From: Confluentibacter lentus
Lineage (GTDB): Bacteria > Bacteroidota > Bacteroidia > Flavobacteriales > Flavobacteriaceae
DNA: 64,000 nt
NCBI RefSeq assembly: GCF_002806995.1
Contig: NZ_NIHE01000001.1
Coordinates: 62,001 to 126,000 of the forward strand
Direction: 5' to 3'
How positions within the stretch are numbered: the stretch's first letter is position 1; every line of letters begins with the position of its first letter. Below, in pieces: positions 34,812 to 42,773 of this stretch. Both the position numbers and the translations under genes were made by a program. The notes below the pieces were generated by a model. It was given only the letters and a program-made list of their open reading frames with translations. It was not told the origin of the DNA and did no database searches.

Positions 34812-35702
34812 ATACAGATAAATTTTAGCATAAAAGATTTAGAAAACTTAACTGGTATAAAAGCACACACCATCAGAATCTGGGAAAAACGCTATAATTT
34901 ACTGAGCCCAAATAGAACCGATACAAATATTAGAAATTATAGTTTAGCCAGTTTTCAAAAACTTTTGAATATTTCGTACTTAAACAATAATGGTATAAAA
35001 ATTTCTAAGATTGCAAATCTAACAGAAGATGAAATCCCTGCAAAAGTTAGAGAAATAGCCTCTAGAGCGAAAATAGAAAACCACGCCATCAATGCCCTTA
35101 AAATGGCTATGATGAATTTTGATCAGGTGCTATTTTACAACACTTATAACAACCTTATAGAAAAGAAAACATTTAGTGAGATTTTTTATAATGTGTTTCT
35201 TCCTTTATTAAATGAGATTGGTTTATTGTGGCAAACCAACACCATAACACCAGCTCACGAACATTTTTTATCCGTTCATATAAAACAAAAAATATTAATA
35301 AATATTGAAAGACTTCAAAGTCTTGAACCCAAGCCTATAAGTAAAACTTTTGTGCTTTTTTTACCCGATAATGAAATTCACGACATTGGTTTACTTTTTA
35401 TAAATTACAAATTAAGAAGCAAGGGATACCATACTATTTTTTTAGGTGAAAGTGTTCCTATGGAAAGCTTAAAAGACTTGCTGGAATTTTTTGATGACGT
35501 TACCTTCATATCCTATTTTACGGTATATCCAGAAATTCAAGATATACCTTCTTATATAAATACGTTTAATGAATTGCTTCTAAATAAGGAAAACACCAAG
35601 CTATTACTTTTAGGCAAAAAACTATCTGATATCGATATTACCATACTTCCTGAAAAAGTTACTATATTTAATTCTATAGAAAACTTAGTTAAAGATTTGT
35701 AA
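34803..35702 (+). CDS. carH: CarH-like MerR-family B12-dependent photoreceptor regulator
   Basis: The start is set at the ATG at 34803; an earlier TTG at 34779 would add 8 residues and break the dyad. The 299-residue product has a MerR-type winged helix (about 8-75; HTIRIWEKRYNLLSPNR), a four-helix-bundle domain with the signature Trp143-x9-Glu153-His154, and a cobalamin-binding domain with Glu191-x-His193-xx-Gly196. These three motifs together are those of CarH/CarA, which bind adenosylcobalamin in the dark, repress carotenoid genes as tetramers and release DNA in light. It lies 44 bases upstream of crtI on the same strand, the expected target. Light control is inferred, not shown. Confidence 0.88.
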   Translation: MNNIQINFSIKDLENLTGIKAHTIRIWEKRYNLLSPNRTDTNIRNYSLASFQKLLNISYLNNNGIKISKIANLTEDEIPAKVREIASRAKIENHAINALKMAMMNFDQVLFYNTYNNLIEKKTFSEIFYNVFLPLLNEIGLLWQTNTITPAHEHFLSVHIKQKILINIERLQSLEPKPISKTFVLFLPDNEIHDIGLLFINYKLRSKGYHTIFLGESVPMESLKDLLEFFDDVTFISYFTVYPEIQDIPSYINTFNELLLNKENTKLLLLGKKLSDIDITILPEKVTIFNSIENLVKDL

Positions 35703-35708
35703 ATCGAT

Positions 35709-35743
35709 TATATTTGTTTAACTTTTTTATATATTTGTTAAAC
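35709..35743 (+). promoter_or_regulatory. crtI upstream region with duplicated -7 box and paired GTTNAAC sites
   Basis: TATATTTGTTTAAC (35709-35722) and TATATTTGTTAAAC (35730-35743) are near-identical direct repeats spaced 21 bases, two helical turns. Each holds an exact TAnnTTTG box and a GTTNAAC pentad pair; GTTTAAC and GTTAAAC are reverse complements. They fill the gap between carH and the crtI ATG at 35747. Candidate promoter plus operator for the CarH-like protein. Confidence 0.55.
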
Positions 35744-35746
35744 AAT

Positions 35747-37210
35747 ATGAAAAAAACAGTTATTATAATCGGTTCAGGATTTTCTTCGTTGGCAGCTTCT
35801 TGTTATTTGGCCAAATATGGCTATGACGTAACTGTATTTGAGAAAAACCAAACCATTGGTGGACGTGCCAGACAATTAGCTAAAGATGGGTTTACTTTTG
35901 ATATTGGCCCAACATGGTATTGGATGCCCGATGTGTTTGAACGCTTTTTTGCTGATTTTGGAAAATTGCCCTCCGATTATTACACTCTTGAAAAGTTGAA
36001 TCCTGCTTACAGCGTTTACTTTGGCGAAAACGATTACATGACCATTGAAGATACGTTGGAAAAAATAATGTTTGCTTTTGAAAAGGAAGAAAAAGGAAGT
36101 TCCAAAAAACTACATAAGTTTATTGAAAAAGCCAAAAGTAATTATGACATTGCCATCAAAGACTTAGTTTATAATCCTGGCGTTTCCCCTTTAGAATTGG
36201 TGACACCAGCTACCATTAAAAAGATAAATCAGTTTTTTAGCACTATTAAAAAAGATGTTCGGAAAGAATTTAAAAATGACAAACTAGTTAAAATTCTTGA
36301 GTTTCCCGTGCTGTTTTTGGGTGCTAAACCCAGCGACACGCCTTCTTTTTATAGTTTTATGAATTATGCCGATTTCGGATTAGGCACCTTTCATCCCAAA
36401 AAAGGCATGTACCAAGTTATTTTAGCTATTGAAAATTTAGCAAAAGAATTGGGGGTAAATATTATAACTAATGCTTCGGTCGAAAAAATCATTGTTGAAA
36501 ATGGCAAATCCACAGGCATTGTTTCTAACGGAAAAACATATAAGTCAGATATTGTTGTTAGTGGCGCCGATTATCATCATACCGAAACTCTTTTAGATAA
36601 AAGTCAGCGACAATATTCTGAAAACTATTGGAAAAAAAAGACATTCGCACCTTCTTCCCTACTTTTTTATGTTGGGTTTGATAAAAAATTAATCAACGTC
36701 TATCATCATACGCTATTTTTTGATGTCGATTTTGATGTGCATGCAGAAGCTATTTATGATGACCCGAAATGGCCTGAAAACCCCTTATTTTATGCCAGTT
36801 TCCCAAGTAAAACAGATGAACATGTAGCTCCCGAAGGTAAAGAAGCAGGTATTTTTTTAATTCCATTAGCACCAGGCTTAGAAGACACGCCAGAACTCAG
36901 AAACACCTATTTTGAAAAAATTGTGGCTCGTTTTGAGACTTTAACATCACAAAAAATAAAAAATCATATTATATTTAAAGAGTCCTTTTGTATTAATGAC
37001 TTTATTAAAGATTATAATTCATACAAAGGAAATGCCTACGGCATGGCGAATACATTGACCCAAACTGCTTTTTTGAGACCAAAATTAAAAAGCAAAAAAG
37101 TTGAAAATCTCTATTTTACTGGTCAGTTAACCGTACCAGGACCAGGAGTTCCTCCATCGTTGATTTCTGGAAAATTAGTAGCAGATTTAGTTTTAAAACA
37201 CAATAGTTAA
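35747..37210 (+). CDS. crtI: Phytoene desaturase (lycopene-forming)
   Basis: The ATG at 35747 is chosen because the FAD-binding fold follows at once (MKKTVIIIGSGFSSLAAS); an upstream TTG at 35714 lies within the regulatory repeats. The 487-residue product has the dinucleotide-binding motif with VFEKNQTIGGRAR, the TFDIGPTWYWMP substrate block and the C-terminal FTGQLTVPGPGVPPSLISG signature of bacterial CrtI. It converts phytoene to lycopene at the membrane. It is first in the crtI-crtB-crtZ-crtY run and is probably under the upstream photoreceptor regulator. Confidence 0.95.
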   Translation: MKKTVIIIGSGFSSLAASCYLAKYGYDVTVFEKNQTIGGRARQLAKDGFTFDIGPTWYWMPDVFERFFADFGKLPSDYYTLEKLNPAYSVYFGENDYMTIEDTLEKIMFAFEKEEKGSSKKLHKFIEKAKSNYDIAIKDLVYNPGVSPLELVTPATIKKINQFFSTIKKDVRKEFKNDKLVKILEFPVLFLGAKPSDTPSFYSFMNYADFGLGTFHPKKGMYQVILAIENLAKELGVNIITNASVEKIIVENGKSTGIVSNGKTYKSDIVVSGADYHHTETLLDKSQRQYSENYWKKKTFAPSSLLFYVGFDKKLINVYHHTLFFDVDFDVHAEAIYDDPKWPENPLFYASFPSKTDEHVAPEGKEAGIFLIPLAPGLEDTPELRNTYFEKIVARFETLTSQKIKNHIIFKESFCINDFIKDYNSYKGNAYGMANTLTQTAFLRPKLKSKKVENLYFTGQLTVPGPGVPPSLISGKLVADLVLKHNS

Positions 37211-37245
37211 GTTCCATATGACCTCTAAACCAATCCAATAAACAA

Positions 37246-38085
37246 ATGAAAGCATTATTCGACACCGTTTCTTATGACTGTAGCAAGTTGGTAACAAAAA
37301 CCTACAGTACCTCGTTTTCATTGGCTACTAAAATGTTGTATAAACCCATCAGAAGTGACATATACAACATTTATGGATTCGTGCGGTTTGCAGATGAAAT
37401 CGTTGATTCTTTTCATGATTTTGATAAAAAAGAACTCTTCGAACACTTTTCCAACGATTTGGAATTAGCACTTAAGCACAAGATTAGCTTAAATCCTATT
37501 TTAAATTCATTTCAGTACACTTTTCATAAATATAATATTGACAAAGCTTTGGTTAATGCGTTTATGGCCAGCATGCGATTGGATTTACATAAATCGAAAT
37601 ACCTAACTGAGGAAGAATTTAAAATGTACATCTATGGCTCTGCCGATGTGGTTGGCTTGATGTGTTTAAAAGTATTTGTAAATGGTGATGAGGAAAAATA
37701 TAATGACCTGAAAGATTCCGCTATGGCTTTGGGTTCTGCCTTTCAAAAAGTTAATTTTTTACGGGATTTAAAAGCGGATTTTGATGATTTGAATAGAAGT
37801 TATTTCCCGAAAGCAGATTTAAATAACTTGGATGAAACGTCCAAACAAGATATTATAAATGATATTGAAGCGGATTTTGAAAAAGGCTTAAGCGGCATAA
37901 AAAAATTGCCTATTGAAGCCAAATTTGGTGTTTTTATGGCCTACAGGTATTACAGTCAGTTATTGAAAAAACTCAAGAAAACGCCCGCACTACAAATTAA
38001 AAATACCAGAATTCGGGTGTCCGATCCAAAAAAAGTAGAGCTTTTAATGCGTAGTTATGTAAAATATCAATTAAATTTATTGTAA
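37246..38085 (+). CDS. crtB: Phytoene synthase
   Basis: This 279-residue all-helical squalene/phytoene synthase joins two geranylgeranyl diphosphates. The first aspartate-rich motif is DEIVD (50-54). The second is in LRDLKADFDD (174-182), within the usual QKVNFLRDL block. SFSLATKML and YGSADVVGLM are other family signatures. It lies 35 bases after crtI and 14 before crtZ. Chain-length specificity (C30 versus C40) is not visible, but crtY and crtZ next to it argue for C40. Confidence 0.94.
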   Translation: MKALFDTVSYDCSKLVTKTYSTSFSLATKMLYKPIRSDIYNIYGFVRFADEIVDSFHDFDKKELFEHFSNDLELALKHKISLNPILNSFQYTFHKYNIDKALVNAFMASMRLDLHKSKYLTEEEFKMYIYGSADVVGLMCLKVFVNGDEEKYNDLKDSAMALGSAFQKVNFLRDLKADFDDLNRSYFPKADLNNLDETSKQDIINDIEADFEKGLSGIKKLPIEAKFGVFMAYRYYSQLLKKLKKTPALQIKNTRIRVSDPKKVELLMRSYVKYQLNLL

Positions 38086-38099
38086 ATTATAAATCAACA

Positions 38100-38549
38100 A
38101 TGCAAACCGTATTCTGGATACTTATTTTTTTAGGAACTTACTGCTTTATGGAGTTTATGGCGTGGTTTACACATAAATACATCATGCATGGTTTTTTATG
38201 GAGTTTGCATAAAGATCACCATAAAAAAGATCATGATAGTTGGTTTGAACGCAACGACGCTTTTTTTATTTTTTATGCTGTGGTGAGTATTGGTTTCTTT
38301 TTACTTTGGAAATACACCAGTTTTTGGCCCGGATTACCTATTGGCTTAGGCATATTTGCGTATGGTCTCTCCTATTTTATGGTACACGATATTTTTATTC
38401 ATCAACGATTTAAAATCTTTAGAGATGCCAATAATTGGTACGCAAAAGGCGTGAGACGCGCCCACAAAATGCACCACAAACATATTGGTAAAGAAGATGG
38501 CGAATGTTTCGGGATGCTCTTCGTACCTTTTAAATATTTCAAGAAATAG
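38100..38549 (+). CDS. crtZ: Beta-carotene hydroxylase (fatty acid hydroxylase superfamily)
   Basis: This 149-residue integral membrane di-iron hydroxylase has the histidine clusters HKYIMH, HKDHHKKDH, HDIFIH and HKMHHKH in order, with four hydrophobic segments between them. It adds hydroxyl groups at C3 and C3' of beta-carotene to give zeaxanthin. Size and motif order match bacterial CrtZ. The crtY start follows 16 bases after its stop. Confidence 0.93.
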   Translation: MQTVFWILIFLGTYCFMEFMAWFTHKYIMHGFLWSLHKDHHKKDHDSWFERNDAFFIFYAVVSIGFFLLWKYTSFWPGLPIGLGIFAYGLSYFMVHDIFIHQRFKIFRDANNWYAKGVRRAHKMHHKHIGKEDGECFGMLFVPFKYFKK

Positions 38550-38565
38550 ATTTTTCAACTTTAGA

Positions 38566-39711
38566 ATGACGAACGACACCCATTTCGATTATATCATTAT
38601 TGGAAATGGTTTGGCAGGTTTACAATTAGCTCTAAAATTTGCTTCCGATTCATTTTTTAATGACAAGCAAATCGCTTTAATTGATCCCTCCGAAAAAAAC
38701 AGCAATGACAAAACATGGAGTTTTTGGGAAAAACATTCGTCGCCATGGGATGCTATTGTTCACAAATCATGGCAATATGCCACAATAAAAACCTCAAAGA
38801 AAACAATAGCATTAAATCTCGAACCTTATACTTATAAAACCATTCGTGCTATCGATTTTTACAACCATGCTAAAACGCAACTACATCAACACAAAAACAT
38901 TCATTTTATCTTAGAAGAGGTTGACTACATTGAAGAAACCTCCCAGATTCTTGTGAAAACCAATAAACATATTTACACAGCGTTGCATGTTTTTGATAGT
39001 CGAATTCCCGAAGCCTTCTTAAAAACAGCCTCAACATACACTACTATTAAACAACATTTTAAGGGGTGGATAATTAAAACGGATGTACCTACTTTTAATA
39101 AAGACTCTATAGTTATGATGGATTATAGGTTGAAAGATGGCGCACAAACTACCTTTACTTATGTATTGCCTTTTTCTGAAACCGAAGCTTTGGTAGAGTT
39201 CACATATTTCACGGAAAACATCGTGAATGATACTGTTTACGACCATTTCATAAAAAAATATATTGAAAATTTCCTTAAAATTGACACTTACACTATTACG
39301 GAAACCGAAAAAGGAATGATTCCGATGACGACTTTCCCATTTGAAGATTTCAACACCAAACACACTACAAAAATTGGTACTGGTGGAGGTTGGGTAAAAG
39401 GATCTACGGGCTATTCATTTAAACATACAGAAAAAAAAGTAGCCTTAATTTTAGCGAATTTAAAAGCAAACAAACATCCTTCACATCAACTATTTAAAGG
39501 AAAGTTTAAATTTTACGACACCGTTTTTCTAAAAGTTCTGAAAGATGAAAATGATAAAGGTGAATGGATTTTTCAACAATTTTATGATAAAAATGCCGCA
39601 CAAACGATGTTTCGCTTTTTAGATGAAGAATCGACTTTTCTTGAAGAACTTAAAATTATGTGGTCATTATTTTCTTGGACATTTATAAAAGCCTTTTTTA
39701 AAACACTTTAG
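38566..39711 (+). CDS. crtY: Lycopene beta-cyclase
   Basis: The start at 38566 puts the FAD-binding motif DYIIIGNGLAGLQLA close to the N-terminus and avoids overlap with crtZ; an in-frame ATG at 38485 lies inside crtZ. The 381-residue product has the CrtY motifs NDKTWSFWE and GTGGGWVKGSTGYSF. It cyclises lycopene to beta-carotene. With crtI, crtB and crtZ it completes a zeaxanthin route from geranylgeranyl diphosphate. Its stop overlaps the stop of the convergent dehydrogenase gene by a few bases, with no terminator between. Confidence 0.93.
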   Translation: MTNDTHFDYIIIGNGLAGLQLALKFASDSFFNDKQIALIDPSEKNSNDKTWSFWEKHSSPWDAIVHKSWQYATIKTSKKTIALNLEPYTYKTIRAIDFYNHAKTQLHQHKNIHFILEEVDYIEETSQILVKTNKHIYTALHVFDSRIPEAFLKTASTYTTIKQHFKGWIIKTDVPTFNKDSIVMMDYRLKDGAQTTFTYVLPFSETEALVEFTYFTENIVNDTVYDHFIKKYIENFLKIDTYTITETEKGMIPMTTFPFEDFNTKHTTKIGTGGGWVKGSTGYSFKHTEKKVALILANLKANKHPSHQLFKGKFKFYDTVFLKVLKDENDKGEWIFQQFYDKNAAQTMFRFLDEESTFLEELKIMWSLFSWTFIKAFFKTL

Positions 39712-40670
39712 CGTATAATATTTATTGGCTTTTCACTTATGTAAGCTTTTAAATTGTCGCTAACAATCCCCATCATTCGCGTTCTCGATTCTTTGGTAGC
39801 CCAAGCAATATGAGGTGTAATAATACAATTCTTTGCTTTTAATAATGGATTATCTTTCTTCATAGGTTCAGAAGAAACCACATCAACCGCGGCGTAACCT
39901 ATTTTTCCTGAATCAAGTGCTTCCCTTAATTCGGCTTCCATAATTAAACCTCCTCGAGAGGTATTGATTAACATCACACCATCTTTCATTTTAGACATAT
40001 TTTGCTTATTAATAATGCCTTTTGTACTTTCAGTCAAAGGACAATGCAAACTTATAATATCTGATTTTTTAAATAATTCTTCCAACTCCACATACTTACA
40101 AGTCTCGGATTCCAACGAATAATCCTTGCTTCTATTATACGCCAAAATATTCAACCCAAACGCCTGTGCCACTTTTGCCGTGGCCTGACCTATGCGTCCA
40201 AAACCAATAATCCCCATGGTCTTGCCCGCAAGCTCCATAAGTGGCGTATTCCAAAAACAAAAATCCAATGACTTTGTCCATTCTCCATTCATTACCGCTT
40301 TGTTATGATCACCAATGTGATGGCACATTTCTAACAACAGACCCATGGTAAACTGTGCCACAGAATTGGTACTATAATCAGGTACATTGGTCACCAAAAT
40401 ATTTAATTCATGCGCTGTTTCTATATCTATAATGTTATAACCAGTTGCCAAAACTCCGATATACTTAAGATTAGGAACTTGTGTGAGCACCTCTTTGGGA
40501 AGGGGAACTTTATTGGTGAATACTACTTCGGCATCTCCAATAGTTTTAATGACCGTTTTAGGACTAAAATCGGTACGATCGTAAACTTTTAAATCACCCA
40601 ATTGTTGGAGGCCTTCCCACGTTAAATCTCCCGGGTTTAAAGTGTACCCATCTAAAACTACCATGTTCAT
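39708..40670 (-). CDS. D-2-hydroxyacid dehydrogenase (glycerate dehydrogenase-like)
   Basis: The 320-residue protein begins MNMVVLDGYTLNPGDL at the ATG at 40670; a longer frame would need a TTG at 40715 and lacks a sensible N-terminus. NAD binding is shown by GIIGFGRIGQAT. The catalytic Arg is in NTSRGGLI, the Glu in SSEPM and the His in CIITPHIAW, the usual Arg-Glu-His set. Overall form suits hydroxypyruvate/glycerate dehydrogenases, but the exact hydroxyacid cannot be read. It lies 45 bases downstream of the TlpA-like gene on the same strand. Confidence 0.9.
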   Translation of the reverse strand: MNMVVLDGYTLNPGDLTWEGLQQLGDLKVYDRTDFSPKTVIKTIGDAEVVFTNKVPLPKEVLTQVPNLKYIGVLATGYNIIDIETAHELNILVTNVPDYSTNSVAQFTMGLLLEMCHHIGDHNKAVMNGEWTKSLDFCFWNTPLMELAGKTMGIIGFGRIGQATAKVAQAFGLNILAYNRSKDYSLESETCKYVELEELFKKSDIISLHCPLTESTKGIINKQNMSKMKDGVMLINTSRGGLIMEAELREALDSGKIGYAAVDVVSSEPMKKDNPLLKAKNCIITPHIAWATKESRTRMMGIVSDNLKAYISEKPINIIR

Positions 40671-40715
40671 TTGTGTCTTTTTTAATATGATTAAATTAAT
40701 GAAAAATGATTCCAA

Positions 40716-41273
40716 CTATTTCAACAAACCATCAATAGTGCTTCTTACCGTTTCACTATTCCAATTCGTGGCGCCACTTTCATCAATGATGATGTTTCCT
40801 TCTTTATCGATTAAAAATGTTCTGGGAATGGACGTCACATCAAAAATAGCTGGATAATTACTTGTTGGTCTATAAACTTCAAACGTATATTGCTTTTTCT
40901 CTAAAAAAGGCGTGATGTCGCTTAGTTCTTCGTTCGTGACAAAAAGAAATACCACTTTGTCTTTATAATCATCATAAAGCCTTTGCAAACTGGGCATTTC
41001 GGCAATACAGGGCGGGCACCAAGTTGCCCAAAAATTGATTAAAATCACTTTGCCTTTTGCTTCTTGAAGATTATACCCAGCATTAGTTCCATCTATTAAG
41101 TTCCAGTTATATTCAGTTAATTTGACTGATGCTTCCTTTTTCTCAATTGATGGTTTCCTTATCAGCATGACGCCTTTTTGCAACAACACCTGTATCGGTT
41201 TTCGCGTCTGCGGAATGATTAAAACAACGATGATTGCCAAAAAAATGAGATTCTTTATTTTGCTTTTATCCAT
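40716..41273 (-). CDS. TlpA/ResA-like membrane-anchored thioredoxin
   Basis: This 185-residue protein has an N-terminal membrane anchor (about 7-23) and a periplasmic thioredoxin fold with the redox motif WCPPC in FWATWCPPCIAEMPSL, plus the cis-proline loop TSIPRTFLID. Such proteins reduce disulfides or support cytochrome maturation and oxidative-stress defence in the envelope. Its ATG is 2 bases from the mazG stop, so the two are co-transcribed. The specific partner is unknown. Confidence 0.9.
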   Translation of the reverse strand: MDKSKIKNLIFLAIIVVLIIPQTRKPIQVLLQKGVMLIRKPSIEKKEASVKLTEYNWNLIDGTNAGYNLQEAKGKVILINFWATWCPPCIAEMPSLQRLYDDYKDKVVFLFVTNEELSDITPFLEKKQYTFEVYRPTSNYPAIFDVTSIPRTFLIDKEGNIIIDESGATNWNSETVRSTIDGLLK

Positions 41274-41275
41274 GA

Positions 41276-42055
41276 TTAAATATCTGAATGTTTAGCCTCT
41301 TCCCAAAATACATCCATTTCTGCCAGCGTCATATCTTTAAGTGGCTTGTTAATGGCTTTGGCTTTTTCCTCAAGATACTGAAACCGTTTTGAAAACTTTT
41401 TATTGGTGCGTTCTAAAGCGTTCTCTGGATTGATTTTTAAAAATCGGGCATAATTGACCATCGAAAACAATACATCGCCAAATTCACTTTCCATGGCGTT
41501 TTTATCACCTAACTCCACTTCAGTTTTAAATTCATTCAGTTCTTCTTGCACTTTTTCCCAAACTTGCTCTGGTTTTTTCCAATCGAAACCAACACCAGCT
41601 ACTTTTTCTTGTATTCTATTGGCTTTTACTAAGGCTGGAAGACTATTAGGCACACCTTCCAAAACACTTTTCTTCCCTTCCTTTAATTTTAAGTTTTCCC
41701 AATTGCGCTTCACATCCTCTTCATTCTCCACTTTTACATCGCCATAAATATGTGGATGCCTGCTTATTAATTTTTCGCAAATGCTATTACAAACATCTGC
41801 AATATCAAAACTGTTGGTTTCACTGCCTATTTTAGCATAAAACACAATATGCAGCAACACATCGCCCAATTCCTTTTTAACTTCCTCCAAATCGTTATCT
41901 AAAATGGCATCACCAAGTTCGTAAGTTTCTTCAATGGTTAAATGGCGTAATGTTTCCATGGTTTGCTTTTTGTCCCAGGGACATTGCGCACGCAACTCAT
42001 CCATAATAGTTAACAAACGGTCGAAGGCTTTTAGCTGATGGTCTCTTGTATTCAT
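41276..42055 (-). CDS. mazG: Nucleoside triphosphate pyrophosphohydrolase MazG
   Basis: This 259-residue protein has two MazG repeats. The first is complete, with CPWDKKQT, EETYEL and KKELGDVLLHIVFYA for metal binding. The second is in EFGDVLFSMVNYARF. Length and order match the housekeeping MazG that clears non-canonical or excess NTPs. It is first of a three-gene - strand run with the thioredoxin and dehydrogenase genes. It differs from the short single-domain MazG-like gene at 62995. Confidence 0.95.
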   Translation of the reverse strand: MNTRDHQLKAFDRLLTIMDELRAQCPWDKKQTMETLRHLTIEETYELGDAILDNDLEEVKKELGDVLLHIVFYAKIGSETNSFDIADVCNSICEKLISRHPHIYGDVKVENEEDVKRNWENLKLKEGKKSVLEGVPNSLPALVKANRIQEKVAGVGFDWKKPEQVWEKVQEELNEFKTEVELGDKNAMESEFGDVLFSMVNYARFLKINPENALERTNKKFSKRFQYLEEKAKAINKPLKDMTLAEMDVFWEEAKHSDI

Positions 42056-42141
42056 GAAAAGTGTTTTAGTAAAAATACAATTATAATCAATTTTAAATAC
42101 AAAATTAAGCTTTCGCCTCCATTAACAAGCAACCCCAGTTA

Positions 42142-42162
42142 ACAAACTCGATATCAGTTTGT
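42142..42162. promoter_or_regulatory. Dyad upstream of the DUF6326-like gene
   Basis: ACAAACT (42142-42148) and AGTTTGT (42156-42162) form a 7-bp inverted repeat with a 7-base centre, about 44 bases before the ATG. It could be a repressor operator in the 150-base divergent gap between mazG and this gene. No bound protein can be named. Confidence 0.3.
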
Positions 42163-42205
42163 AACATCTTTAAGAAGCAATCGTCGTACTCAAAAAACAT
42201 AAAAA

Positions 42206-42649
42206 ATGAACTCAAGAACAAACACAAAAATTTTAGAAGACGTTAGGATAAATGTAAAACTTAAACTTGCAGGCATTTGGACGGCAGTAACGTTATGCTA
42301 TATTTACGCAGACATTGTTGGATTTTATCAGCCTGGTGCAATTGATGGCATATTATCCGGAAAAATGGGACCACTCGGGTCTACAACTCAAGAATTATTA
42401 TTGGCAGTTGCAATATTCATGTCAACTCCCTGTGCTATGGTTTTCGTCTCCATCTTCTTCAAACCTAAAATAAATCGCTGGTTGAACATCATTTTTGGCA
42501 TAATCCATACAGTTGCCATGATTTTAACTATGTTTATGGGCCCTTGGACTTTTTACTTATACTTTGGGATTATTGAAGTTATCTTTACTCTACTGATTGT
42601 TTGGTTTGCTTGGAATTGGCCTAAGGTTATTGAAATCAAAGAAACATAA
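42206..42649 (+). CDS. Small four-helix membrane protein (DUF6326-like)
   Basis: This 147-residue protein has four hydrophobic helices (about 20-40, 63-85, 92-110 and 115-138). It has the block GKMGPLGSTTQELLL and a C-terminal VWFAWNWPK that I associate with the DUF6326 family. Function is unknown. It is a single gene with its own upstream dyad and downstream terminator, between divergent mazG and convergent aconitase. Confidence 0.85.
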   Translation: MNSRTNTKILEDVRINVKLKLAGIWTAVTLCYIYADIVGFYQPGAIDGILSGKMGPLGSTTQELLLAVAIFMSTPCAMVFVSIFFKPKINRWLNIIFGIIHTVAMILTMFMGPWTFYLYFGIIEVIFTLLIVWFAWNWPKVIEIKET

Positions 42650-42723
42650 CGAATGTTTAATCGTATTAACATTCAACGAGATAATTTATTTTTTTTATAA
42701 AATAATTCAACCTTTGAACCATA

Positions 42724-42751
42724 AAAAAATCCAGCAAAAAGCTGGATTTTT
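42724..42751. terminator. Bidirectional Rho-independent terminator
   Basis: AAAAATCCAGC, loop AAAAA, then GCTGGATTTTT. It has A and T tracts on both sides, so it can stop the DUF6326-like gene on + and aconitase on -; it lies 23 bases past the aconitase stop. Confidence 0.88.
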
Positions 42752-42773
42752 ATAATTTATAACATCTTAAAAC

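Noticed and set aside
38485-38565. Upstream in-frame ATG for crtY inside crtZ
   Set aside because: It adds 27 residues with no match to lycopene cyclases; the FAD motif follows the ATG at 38566.
40671-40715. Longer start (TTG) for the 2-hydroxyacid dehydrogenase
   Set aside because: The added residues are unlike the family and need a rare start codon; the ATG at 40670 begins the expected first strand.
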